In this document: positions 1 through 6,443 of the stretch, piece after piece | Layout of the letters: every line of letters begins with the position of its first letter | Numbering within the stretch: the first letter of the stretch is position 1 | Assembly (NCBI GenBank): GCA_030918015.1 | Contig: JAUPTP010000140.1 | Span: forward strand, 1 to 6,443 | DNA length: 6,443 nt | Direction of reading: 5' to 3' | Source of the DNA: Pseudomonadota bacterium | Lineage (GTDB): Bacteria; Pseudomonadota; Gammaproteobacteria; Burkholderiales; Burkholderiaceae_C | Notes under the pieces: generated by a model | The model's database searches: none | What the model saw: the letters and a program-made list of their open reading frames with translations, nothing else | Told to the model about the DNA's origin: nothing | Translations under genes and position numbers: made by a program

Positions 1-896
1 ACACCCGCTACAAGGTCGCCAGCAGCAGCCTGGTGCTGGCCACGGCCCGCCTGTCGGCCCTGTACGCGCCCGATCCGACGCTGACGCTGGGCGTCACGGG
101 CGGCACCGATGCGGTCGACTACTCGAGCAACTCGGTGAAGGAGACCCTGCGCGGCGTGCTGCTGCGCTGGGTGCCCTCGGAGCGCACGGTGCTCGACTCC
201 CAGCTCGAGAAGCGCTTCTTCGGCACCGGCTGGAACGCCACGCTGACCCACCGCTCGCCCTTCATGGCCCTGTCGATCGGTGCGCAGCGCCAGGCCTCGA
301 CCTATGCGTCGCGCCTGGGCTCGCTGCAGGCGGGTGGAGATGTGGCCACGATGATCGACTCCATCCTGCAGACCCGCATCCTGGACGAGGCGACGCGCCA
401 GGCGGCGGTGCAGGACCTGATGGCCAAGCGCGGCCTGAGCGGCTCGCTGGGCAGCGCGGTGGACCTGTATTCGCGCACCGTCCAGGTCCAGCAGGGCTTC
501 AATGCCACGCTGGCGCTGGTCGGGGTGCGGCACACGGTCACGATGCGGCTCTACCACACCAAGCTGCTCGACTACCACGGCGCCGACGAGGACACCGGCA
601 TCCTTGGTCTGGCCAGCGATTCGATCCAGAAGGGCATGGCCCTGAGCCTGGGGCGGCGCCTCGATCCGGACACCGCCGCGACGGTGACCTGGACGCAGGT
701 GCGCACCGCCGGCATCGGGACCAATGCCTCGCTGGGCACGCGTCGCGGCAGCCAGATCCGCTTCGGTCTCTCGCGTGCGCTGTCGCCCCGCACCACCGTC
801 TCCGCCACCCTGCGTCACCAGAGCGGCTCCACCTCGCTGGTCGGCAACGACGCCAACGAGACGGGTCTGTCGGTCGGCATGTTGCACCGCTTCTGA
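1..896 (+). CDS. PEP-CTERM/XrtA-associated outer membrane beta-barrel protein (TIGR03016-like), 3' part only
   Basis: The reading frame is open from base 3 to the TGA at 894-896, giving 297 visible residues; the start and signal peptide lie upstream of the window. The GTG at 33 is probably an internal Val. What is seen: alternating polar/hydrophobic strands rich in Thr, Ser, Leu and Arg, separated by short turns, and a final strand ending in His-Arg-Phe, the C-terminal aromatic typical of BAM-inserted outer-membrane barrels. A helical insertion at about 350-437, with an Asp-Glu-Ala-Thr-Arg stretch followed by an amphipathic segment, resembles the conserved loop of the TIGR03016 family. Known of the family: it is encoded in exosortase A exopolysaccharide loci and is thought to act in polysaccharide export through the outer membrane. 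The XrtA-type ATPase gene starts 25 bp downstream, the usual neighbour, which supports the call. The role in export is inference. Confidence 0.82.
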   Translation, partial: TRYKVASSSLVLATARLSALYAPDPTLTLGVTGGTDAVDYSSNSVKETLRGVLLRWVPSERTVLDSQLEKRFFGTGWNATLTHRSPFMALSIGAQRQASTYASRLGSLQAGGDVATMIDSILQTRILDEATRQAAVQDLMAKRGLSGSLGSAVDLYSRTVQVQQGFNATLALVGVRHTVTMRLYHTKLLDYHGADEDTGILGLASDSIQKGMALSLGRRLDPDTAATVTWTQVRTAGIGTNASLGTRRGSQIRFGLSRALSPRTTVSATLRHQSGSTSLVGNDANETGLSVGMLHRF

Positions 897-921
897 CGGC
901 CGCACGACGGCCAGCCCCACG

Positions 922-3213
922 ATGTACGAATCCCACTTCGGTTTCAGCGGCCCGCCCTTCCAGCTCAATCCGGATCCGGCGTTCTACTTCAACAGCCGTG
1001 GGCATGGCCGGGCCTTGGCCTATCTGCAGTACGGCGTGGCCCAGGCCGAGGGCTTCGTGGTGATCACCGGCGAGATCGGTGCGGGCAAGACCACGCTGGT
1101 GCGCATGCTGATCGACGGACTCGACCAGCACAAGGTGCTGCCGGCGCAGATCGTCAGCACGCAGCTCGAGTCCGGCGAGCTGCTGCAGGCGATCATCACC
1201 GCCTTCGGCATCCGGCCGCCCGAGAGCAGTTCGAAGGCGCACCTGATCTCCACGCTCGAGACCTTCTTCACCGGGCTGGTCGCGCAGGGGCGCCACGCCC
1301 TGCTGATCGTCGACGAGGCCCAGAACCTCGACCCGCGTGCGGTCGAGGAGCTGCGCATGCTTTCGAACTTCCAGCTGGGCAACAAGGCCCTGCTGCAAAG
1401 CTTCCTGGTCGGCCAGCCGGAGCTGCGCCGGCTGCTGGAGTCGCCGACGATGGAGCAGCTGCGCCAGCGCGTCACCGCCTCCAGCCACCTGGGGCCGCTG
1501 ACTCCGGCCGAGACCCGCGACTATGTCGAGCACCGGCTGCGCCATGTCGGCTGGGAGGGTCGTCGCCCGGCCTTCACTGCGGGCGCCTTCGAGCGGCTCT
1601 ACCGCGAGTCGGGAGGCGTGCCGCGCCGCCTCAACCGTCTGGCCAACCGGTCGCTGCTGGCCGCGTTCCTTGATGGCGTCGAGACGATCGACGAGGGCCT
1701 GGTGGACCGCACGGCCGCCGAGCTGCGCGAGGAGATCGGTGAAGGCGCCGCACCCGCACCCGCACCCGCACCCGCACCCGCACCCGCACCCGCACCCGCA
1801 CCGCTTGTTCCGACGGCAGCGGTGCTGCCGTTCGTCGCGCCGGCCGCGGCTCCGGCTGAACCGGTCGAGCCGCAGCCCTTGCCCCGCATGGCCCTGCCAG
1901 CCGCCCGTCTGCAGGCCCTCACCTCGGCGATCCGGGCGGCGCGCAGCCATGCCGACGGCGTGCTGGCGCGCCGGGCCAGCCGTGACGTGCTGCTGTGCCT
2001 GGCCGACAGCACCAGCGCGGCCCTGAAATTCGCCGCACTGGCCGAGGCCATGGCGGACATCGGCCGCTCGCCGCGGATGGTGCTGGTCGGCCTGGGGATG
2101 CTCACCCGGATCTGGCCGTGGAGCGGCATGGGCCGCGTGCTGCCCTCGCTGGAGATCGGCATCGACCTTGAAGGGGTGCCCGGTGACCCGGAGCACGGCC
2201 TGTCGCGCGTGGCCGAGGGCCTGGGCCAGTGCATCGCGGAGTTCGATCCGCTGGCGGTGCTCAGCCTGGGATCGAGCGATGCGATGGCGGCCTGCTGCCT
2301 GGTCGTGCACCAGGCGGGGTTGCCGCTGCTGCGGCTCGAGGCCGGCGAGCAGGGGCGCAATGCGACGCTGATCGACCCCTGCGCGGATCTGCTCTTCGTG
2401 TCGAGCCAGGCCGGTGCGCTGGGCACCCTGCGTCGCCACGGCGTGGCCCCCGAGCGGCTGCTGTGCGTGCCCGATCAGCTGGAGGACGATGCGCTGGCCC
2501 GGCTCTGGCCCGAGGTGCCCGAGCCGGCGGGCGCCTGCCTGCGCAATGGCCTGCCGATGTATTTCGGGCCCACCTGGTCGGCCCATGGGGTCGATGGCGA
2601 GCCCTTCGTGCTGATCGCGGTGACCCTGGCGGGGGTGTCTGCCGACCGCGTCCGTCATCTGGTCAGCACCTTGCTGGCGCTGGAGGGCTCGACCCGGCAG
2701 CTCTGGCTGATCGATGCGCCCACGCGCACCGCCTTGCAGGCGCTGCTGCAGGCGGCTCCGGAATTCGACGGGCCGCTCTTCCTGATGCCGGCCAGCGGGG
2801 CCGCGCGTCCGTCGAGCCTGCGCGACCGCATCGAGGCGGCGCGGCTGCTGTGCTGCGAGATCGGTTCGCTGCCGGAGCAGATCGGGCTGCTGGGCGGGGC
2901 GAGCGCCGCGCTGGTCGATCGCGGTCAGGTGCTGGCGGACGTGGCCACCCGCATGGAGCTGGCGCTGACCGAGCTGGATCTGACGCGCGGCACGCTGTTC
3001 GAGTCTTCCTCCGATGGGCTGGTGTCCGAGCGGCCGCTGGATCCGCAGGTGCTCTCGGCCCTGCTGGGTCTGGATGGGACCGGTCTGCTGCGACCGCGGC
3101 CGGTGTCGCCGGTGAGGGCTTCTGGCGCCTCGGCCGAGATCGCCGGTCGTCTGCAGGCCTGGATCGACCAGGCGCTGGCCGAGCGCGAGGGGCCGCTCAC
3201 GCCGGCCGGATGA
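922..3213 (+). CDS. XrtA/PEP-CTERM-associated AAA ATPase fused to a degenerate UDP-GlcNAc 2-epimerase (WecB)-like domain
   Basis: 763 residues. The ATG at 922 is chosen because MYESHFGFSGPPFQLNPDP is the characteristic N-terminus of the TIGR03015/ExeA-like ATPases; the open frame reaches further upstream only by running over the preceding gene. No clear Shine-Dalgarno precedes it. Residues 1-272 are the ATPase: Walker A GEIGAGKTT (50-58), Walker B with IVDEAQ (129-134), and the family's SGGVPRRLN segment (230-238). Residues 277-294 are nine Ala-Pro units, then a Pro/Ala/Val linker to about 322. Residues ~323-763 match WecB in layout: a first Rossmann strand with Lys369, a second Rossmann block ending in LEAG (472-475), then IDPCADLLFVSS, and a GASAEIAGRL end (735-744) like the WecB C-terminus. 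Most catalytic motifs are altered (see the domain entry). Known: TIGR03015 proteins are ~270 residues and sit in exosortase A exopolysaccharide loci, often next to a separate wecB. Inference: a cytoplasmic regulator or energiser of polysaccharide assembly that may bind a UDP-sugar. The ATPase call is firm, the second domain probable. Confidence 0.85.
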   Translation: MYESHFGFSGPPFQLNPDPAFYFNSRGHGRALAYLQYGVAQAEGFVVITGEIGAGKTTLVRMLIDGLDQHKVLPAQIVSTQLESGELLQAIITAFGIRPPESSSKAHLISTLETFFTGLVAQGRHALLIVDEAQNLDPRAVEELRMLSNFQLGNKALLQSFLVGQPELRRLLESPTMEQLRQRVTASSHLGPLTPAETRDYVEHRLRHVGWEGRRPAFTAGAFERLYRESGGVPRRLNRLANRSLLAAFLDGVETIDEGLVDRTAAELREEIGEGAAPAPAPAPAPAPAPAPAPLVPTAAVLPFVAPAAAPAEPVEPQPLPRMALPAARLQALTSAIRAARSHADGVLARRASRDVLLCLADSTSAALKFAALAEAMADIGRSPRMVLVGLGMLTRIWPWSGMGRVLPSLEIGIDLEGVPGDPEHGLSRVAEGLGQCIAEFDPLAVLSLGSSDAMAACCLVVHQAGLPLLRLEAGEQGRNATLIDPCADLLFVSSQAGALGTLRRHGVAPERLLCVPDQLEDDALARLWPEVPEPAGACLRNGLPMYFGPTWSAHGVDGEPFVLIAVTLAGVSADRVRHLVSTLLALEGSTRQLWLIDAPTRTALQALLQAAPEFDGPLFLMPASGAARPSSLRDRIEAARLLCCEIGSLPEQIGLLGGASAALVDRGQVLADVATRMELALTELDLTRGTLFESSSDGLVSERPLDPQVLSALLGLDGTGLLRPRPVSPVRASGASAEIAGRLQAWIDQALAEREGPLTPAG
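1750..1803 (+). repeat. Perfect hexanucleotide tandem repeat (GCACCC)n encoding an Ala-Pro linker
   Basis: Eight uninterrupted GCACCC units followed by GCACCG, in frame, encoding nine Ala-Pro pairs at residues 277-294 of the ATPase fusion protein. The array lies just after the ATPase domain ends and before a looser Pro/Ala/Val stretch. All units but the last use identical codons, although synonymous Ala and Pro codons are used freely elsewhere in the gene. This points to recent expansion by replication slippage rather than protein-level selection alone. Because the unit is 6 bp, gain or loss changes linker length by two residues without a frameshift. Confidence 0.95.
1888..3210 (+). other. 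Degenerate non-hydrolysing UDP-GlcNAc 2-epimerase-like domain (part of the fusion protein)
   Basis: Domain boundaries are approximate (residues ~323-763). Compared from memory with WecB: the first-strand motif GTRPEAIKMAP corresponds to ADSTSAALKFAAL (361-373), keeping only the Lys. The GDT motif of the second block corresponds to GSS (450-452), losing the Asp. The EAG motif is kept as LEAG (472-475). The Pro-Glu-Glu-x-Asn-Arg motif is shortened away, leaving Asn480 and Ile484-Asp485. The HRREN motif corresponds to about VTLAGV (567-572), losing the His. The DSGGxQEE motif corresponds to about CEIGSLPEQ (645-653), losing DSGG. The C-terminal GDGxAAxRI helix start corresponds to 735-744. In E. 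coli WecB the equivalent Asp, the two Glu and the His are catalytic residues; only one Glu is retained here. The fold is therefore inferred to be kept and the epimerase activity lost. An alternative is another GT-B-fold protein; the order of matches favours WecB. Confidence 0.65.
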
Positions 3214-3219
3214 GCCGGC
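3201..3219. other. Short GC-rich stem-loop spanning the stop codon of the fusion gene
   Basis: GCCGGC at 3201-3206 and GCCGGC at 3214-3219 can pair as a 6-bp stem with a 7-nt loop containing the TGA stop. It lies at the convergent junction with ftsY, so it could act in transcripts from either strand. No T-run follows on either side, so it is not a typical intrinsic terminator; it might still protect 3' ends. Such short GC palindromes are common in DNA of this composition, so the functional reading is weak. Confidence 0.2.
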
Positions 3220-3223
3220 TGTC

Positions 3224-4333
3224 TCAGCTCAGCAGCGCCTGCGCGAACTCGCGGGCGCTGAAGGTCTGCAGGTCCTCCAGCTTCTCGCCCACGCCGATGA
3301 AGTAGACCGGCACCGCCGGCCTGCCCTGCGCGACCCGCTCGCGCACCCACAGCGCGATGGCCGCCAGCACGCCGCCCTTGGCGGTGCCGTCGAGCTTGGT
3401 GACGATCAGGCCGGTCAGGCCGATCGCCTCGTCGAAGGCCTTGACCTGGGTGAAGGCGTTCTGGCCGGTGTTGCCGTCGACCACCAGCAGCACCTCGTGC
3501 GGGGCGCCTTCCATCGCGCGGCCCAGCGTGCGGCGGATCTTGCGCAGCTCGTCCATCAGGTGCAGCTGCGTGGCCAGCCGGCCGGCGGTGTCGGCGATGA
3601 CCACGTCGCAGCCGCGCGCCTTGCCGGCCGAGACCGCGTCGAAGCAGACCGCGGCCGGATCGCCGCCTTCCTGGCTGACGATCTCGACGCGGTTGCGGTC
3701 CGCCCAGACCGCCAGCTGCTCGCGCGCGGCGGCGCGGAAGGTGTCGGCCGCGGCCAGCAGCACCTTGCTGTCCTGCTCGGCCAGATGGCGGGTGAGCTTG
3801 CCGATGCTGGTGGTCTTGCCCGCGCCGTTGACGCCGGCGACCATCATCACGGTGGGCTGGGTCGCGCCGATCTGCAGCGAGCCTTCCAGCGGCGCGAGCA
3901 GCTCGGCCAGCACCTCGGCCAACAAGGCTTTGACGCCGGCCGGATCGGTGCAGCGGGTGTCCTTGACGCGCTGCTTCAGCGTCTCGAGCAGGTATTCGGT
4001 GGCGCCCACGCCGGCGTCGGCCATCAGCAGCGCGGCCTCGAGCTCCTCGTAGAGCGCGTCGTCGATCTTCGTGCCGGTGAAGACCTGGGCGATGCTGGAG
4101 CCGGTGCGCTGCAGCCCGGCCTTGAGCTTCTGCAGCCAGGAGCCGCGTGCGGCCGGCGCGGGCTCCGGGGCGGCGGTCGGCTCGGCGATGACGGCGGGCA
4201 GGTGGGCGGAGGCCGGCTCCAGTGCCTGTTCGGGCGCGGGCAGCGCGGCGGCGGGGGAGGGCGGCGGGCTCTCCGGTGCGGGTTCCGGGGCCGGGGATGA
4301 TGAGAAGAGCTTGCGACGGAGGAAACTGAACAT
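3224..4333 (-). CDS. ftsY: Signal recognition particle receptor FtsY (SRP GTPase)
   Basis: 369 residues, complete. FtsY is the bacterial SRP receptor: it binds Ffh-4.5S RNA-ribosome complexes and, through paired GTP hydrolysis, hands nascent membrane proteins to SecYEG at the inner membrane. The start MFSFLRRK is the usual amphipathic, basic FtsY N-terminus, so the ATG at 4333-4331 is chosen although the same frame stays open upstream and no clear Shine-Dalgarno is seen. Residues ~12-62 are a Pro/Ala/Glu-rich, low-complexity A domain; ~65-150 are the helical N domain; ~160-369 are the G domain. GTPase motifs: GVNGAGKTT (167-175), DTFRAAA (197-203), DTAGR (248-252), TKLDG (312-316) and GVGEKLEDL (347-355). 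The stop lies 10 bp from the stop of the convergent fusion gene. The gene is divergent from rsmD, the arrangement common in Burkholderiales. Confidence 0.98.
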   Translation of the reverse strand: MFSFLRRKLFSSSPAPEPAPESPPPSPAAALPAPEQALEPASAHLPAVIAEPTAAPEPAPAARGSWLQKLKAGLQRTGSSIAQVFTGTKIDDALYEELEAALLMADAGVGATEYLLETLKQRVKDTRCTDPAGVKALLAEVLAELLAPLEGSLQIGATQPTVMMVAGVNGAGKTTSIGKLTRHLAEQDSKVLLAAADTFRAAAREQLAVWADRNRVEIVSQEGGDPAAVCFDAVSAGKARGCDVVIADTAGRLATQLHLMDELRKIRRTLGRAMEGAPHEVLLVVDGNTGQNAFTQVKAFDEAIGLTGLIVTKLDGTAKGGVLAAIALWVRERVAQGRPAVPVYFIGVGEKLEDLQTFSAREFAQALLS

Positions 4334-4382
4334 GCGTGCGGAGGCCGGGTGAGCGGCCGGCAGGGGGTCGGGCGGGGTGCAG

Positions 4383-4402
4383 CGCTCGGACGCGAGCGTC
4401 GG
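4383..4402. promoter_or_regulatory. Overlapping inverted repeats in the ftsY-rsmD divergent region
   Basis: CGCTCG (4383-4388) and CGAGCG (4393-4398) can form a 6-bp stem with a 4-nt loop. An overlapping imperfect palindrome runs from 4387 to 4402, with CGGACGC and GCGTCGG arms around GA and one mismatch. The two folds exclude each other. If ftsY is transcribed from the proposed -10 element at 4421-4426, both would lie in its 5' leader. This could be an operator or leader hairpin; chance is also plausible in such GC-rich DNA. Confidence 0.25.
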
Positions 4403-4420
4403 CCGCAGGGGGATGGTCCG

Positions 4421-4426
4421 ATTGTA
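4421..4426 (-). promoter_or_regulatory. Candidate -10 element for ftsY
   Basis: On the minus strand this reads TACAAT, five of six matches to the sigma-70 -10 consensus, in one of the very few AT-containing patches of the region. Transcription would begin near 4413-4415, leaving a leader of about 80 nt before the ftsY ATG. No good -35 hexamer is found at 16-18 bp spacing, so the call rests on the -10 match and the position in the 112-bp gap between divergent genes. Confidence 0.35.
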
Positions 4427-4441
4427 GGCAGCGCGCCTGTC

Positions 4442-4447
4442 TAGAAT
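4442..4447 (+). promoter_or_regulatory. Candidate -10 element overlapping the annotated rsmD start
   Basis: The plus strand reads TAGAAT, five of six matches to the sigma-70 -10 consensus, and its last two bases are the first two of the ATG at 4446. A TTGTAG at 4422-4427 could be a -35 box, but the spacer would be only 14 bp. If this box is used, transcription would begin near 4454-4456, next to an in-frame GTG at 4455, which would give a leaderless rsmD message. The alternative is that the promoter lies further upstream and the box is chance. Confidence 0.25.
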
Positions 4448-5134
4448 GCCGCCCGTGCCCAGAAATCCTCCCGACCGCCGTGCGCCGGCCTCGCCGCCTG
4501 TTCCCCGTTCTCCTCGTGCCGATGGTGGTGCGCCGGGGGAGATCCGCCTGATCGGCGGCCGCTGGAAGCGCACCCGGCTGCCGGTGCTGGCCGAGCCCGG
4601 CCTGCGCCCGACGCCTGACCGGGTGCGCGAGACGCTGTTCAACTGGCTCGGCCAGGATCTCTCGGGCTGGCGGGTGCTCGATGCCTTCGCCGGCACCGGC
4701 GCGCTCGGCTTCGAGGCGGCCTCGCGCGGCGCGGTCGAGGTGGTGCTGCTCGAGCAGGCGCCGCGTGCGGCTGCGCAGCTGCAGCAGGCCGCCGCGCGGC
4801 TGGGCGCGACCATGGTGGCGGTGCACCGCACCGATGCGCTGGGCTGGATGGCCGGTGCGCGCGCCGGGCAGTTCGATCTGGTGCTGCTCGATCCGCCCTT
4901 TGGCGCCGACCTGTTCGAGCGGGCGCTGAAGGCGGCCACGCGGCTGCTGGGCGAGGGCGGCTGGCTCTATCTCGAGGCGGACCGGGCCTTCGACGAGTCG
5001 ACCCTGGCGGCGCACGGTCTGCGCCTGCACCGTCATGGGCGAGCAGGGATGGTGCATTATCATCTGTTGCAAATGCACCTGGCCGGAGAGCCCGCGTGCC
5101 CTGACGACACGATGAGCCCGCCCCGGAGTTCCTC

Positions 5135-5138
<4 letters not shown>
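4446..5138 (+). CDS. rsmD: 16S rRNA (guanine(966)-N(2))-methyltransferase RsmD
   Basis: 230 residues from the ATG at 4446. RsmD uses S-adenosylmethionine to methylate N2 of G966 in helix 31 of 16S rRNA within the assembling 30S subunit. Seen: the family entry segment [17 protein letters not shown] (31-47) and [15 protein letters not shown] (54-68); the SAM-binding motif [18 protein letters not shown] (79-96); an acidic end of the next strand, LLEQ (101-104); and the catalytic LLDPPF (147-152). The first 30 residues are a Pro/Arg-rich extension absent from shorter homologues. No Shine-Dalgarno precedes the ATG, and the only other in-frame start before the conserved region is the GTG at 4455, so the true start is uncertain by a few residues. 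The last ~15 residues after LLQMHLAG are also not typical. First gene of an operon with coaD and the ferredoxin gene. Confidence 0.95.
5125..5128 (+). promoter_or_regulatory. Ribosome binding site deciding the coaD TTG start
   Basis: GGAG lies 6 bp upstream of the TTG at 5135, inside the last codons of rsmD. It is a well-spaced Shine-Dalgarno core. Together with the absence of any ATG or GTG in frame before the conserved VYPGTFDP motif, it supports TTG as the initiator. Confidence 0.6.
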
Positions 5139-5943
<805 letters not shown>

Positions 5944-6443
5944 TCAGCTGCCCGTTCCGTCCGGCACGGCCGCGGCGGGCGGCTTGGGCGGACGCGGCGG
6001 CTTCGGGCGCTGCGGGCCGGCGTGCAGCAGTGCGGTGGCCTTCGTCATGTCGCCGGCCAGCAGCAGGTCGAGCGCCTCCATCGAGCGGTCGATGCAGCCC
6101 TCGATCAGCTCGCGCTCCGACGCCGGCGGCTTGCGCAGCACGTAGCCCGCGACCTCGGCGCGGTCGCCCGGATGCCCGATCCCGAGGCGCAGCCGCCAGA
6201 AGGCGGGCGAGCCGAGCTGGGCCTGGATGTCCTTCAGCCCGTTGTGGCCCGCGGCGCTGCCGCCCTGCTTGAGCTTCATCTGGCCGGGCAGCACGTCGAG
6301 CTCGTCGTGCACCACCAGGATTTCCTCGGGCGCGATGCGGAAGAAGCGCGCCAGCGGCGCCACCGACCTGCCCGACAGGTTCATGTAGGTCTGCGGCTCG
6401 ATCAGCCAGATCGGGCCGGCCGGGCGGTTCACCCGCGCGACCA
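5944..6443 (-). CDS. pth: Peptidyl-tRNA hydrolase, 5' end outside the window
   Basis: About 165 C-terminal residues are visible. Pth cleaves the ester bond of peptidyl-tRNAs released from stalled ribosomes and so recycles tRNA. Seen: [10 protein letters not shown] with the conserved Asn (codon 6381-6379); [16 protein letters not shown] with the conserved Asp (codon 6306-6304); and [13 protein letters not shown] with the conserved Asn (codon 6243-6241), followed by [12 protein letters not shown]. These correspond to Asn68, Asp93 and Asn114 of E. coli Pth. The catalytic Asn10/His20 region, roughly the first 47 residues, lies beyond the window edge. The GTG at 6432-6430 is an internal Val in a VARVNRP stretch rather than the start. 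The last ~25 residues form a Pro/Lys/Arg-rich tail beyond the usual family end. The stop directly abuts the ferredoxin stop on the other strand. Confidence 0.96.
   Translation of the reverse strand, partial: VARVNRPAGPIWLIEPQTYMNLSGRSVAPLARFFRIAPEEILVVHDELDVLPGQMKLKQGGSAAGHNGLKDIQAQLGSPAFWRLRLGIGHPGDRAEVAGYVLRKPPASERELIEGCIDRSMEALDLLLAGDMTKATALLHAGPQRPKPPRPPKPPAAAVPDGTGS

Noticed and set aside
895..912. GACGGCC direct repeat (895-901 and 906-912) in front of the ATPase gene
   Set aside because: Seven bases of pure GC-rich sequence recurring at short distance is expected by chance here, and nothing else marks it as an operator or insertion footprint.
724..921. Upstream extension of the ATPase frame to an ATG at 724
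   Set aside because: The extension overlaps the conserved C-terminal strands of the beta-barrel gene in another frame, is Arg/Pro-rich, and precedes the canonical ATPase N-terminus at 922.
1750..1803. Tandem repeat as a CRISPR array or replication iteron
   Set aside because: The unit is 6 bp without spacers and lies in frame inside a coding sequence, where it encodes an Ala-Pro linker; it is a coding microsatellite.
538..2658. 706-codon open frame on the minus strand, opposite the barrel and ATPase fusion genes
   Set aside because: The translation is rich in Arg, Gly, Ala, Gln and His, with a Cys-Gly run that is simply the antisense of the hexanucleotide repeat. It has no recognisable domain. 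Long antisense frames are expected in DNA with such strong third-position GC bias, and both plus-strand genes have clear family motifs.
3201..3219. Stem-loop at the convergent fusion gene/ftsY junction as an intrinsic terminator
   Set aside because: The stem is only 6 bp and has no T-run on either strand, so I list it only as a low-confidence structure and not as a terminator.
2229..3305. 358-codon plus-strand frame overlapping the epimerase-like domain
   Set aside because: It is out of frame with the fusion gene and Ala/Gly/Arg-rich, has no recognisable domain, and runs through into ftsY in antisense.
2925..5078. 717-codon open frame on the minus strand, spanning the fusion gene end, ftsY and rsmD
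   Set aside because: It overlaps ftsY in another frame on the same strand and rsmD in antisense. Its composition is low complexity (Arg, Ala, Gly, Gln) and no motif is seen.

Overview
The window is very GC-rich with strong third-position GC bias and looks like chromosomal DNA of a betaproteobacterium, most likely a Burkholderiales member of the Leptothrix/Rubrivivax/Sphaerotilus kind. This rests on the gene set (an exosortase A/PEP-CTERM exopolysaccharide locus next to ftsY, rsmD, coaD, a YfhL-type ferredoxin and pth) and on protein style; the species cannot be told from the sequence alone.

Left part (1-3213, + strand): the end of a PEP-CTERM/XrtA-type exopolysaccharide locus. It holds the C-terminal two-thirds or so of a TIGR03016-like outer-membrane beta-barrel protein, then a 763-residue protein whose N-terminal ~270 residues are the XrtA-associated ExeA-like AAA ATPase (TIGR03015-like). 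In this protein the ATPase is joined, through an Ala-Pro linker encoded by a perfect hexanucleotide repeat, to a second domain of about 440 residues. I read that domain as a full-length but degenerate relative of non-hydrolysing UDP-GlcNAc 2-epimerase (WecB). Separate ATPase and wecB genes are commonly neighbours in such loci. Here they appear fused, and most catalytic positions of the epimerase are lost. This is the most interesting object in the window.

Middle and right part (3224-6443): a housekeeping block. ftsY (- strand, SRP receptor GTPase) converges on the fusion gene with 10 bp between the stop codons. A 112-bp divergent region separates ftsY from a compact + strand operon: rsmD (16S rRNA m2G966 methyltransferase), coaD (phosphopantetheine adenylyltransferase, TTG start overlapping the rsmD stop) and a 2[4Fe-4S] ferredoxin gene. 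pth (peptidyl-tRNA hydrolase, - strand, N-terminus outside the window) converges on the ferredoxin gene with no base between the two stop codons.

Functionally there are two unrelated units. The first belongs to envelope polysaccharide assembly: an outer-membrane barrel, and a cytoplasmic ATPase that may carry a nucleotide-sugar-sensing domain. The second is core translation, membrane-targeting and cofactor metabolism. There is no RNA gene, insertion sequence, CRISPR array or attachment site that I can support. The only gene-free stretches are short (25, 10, 112 and 23 bp).
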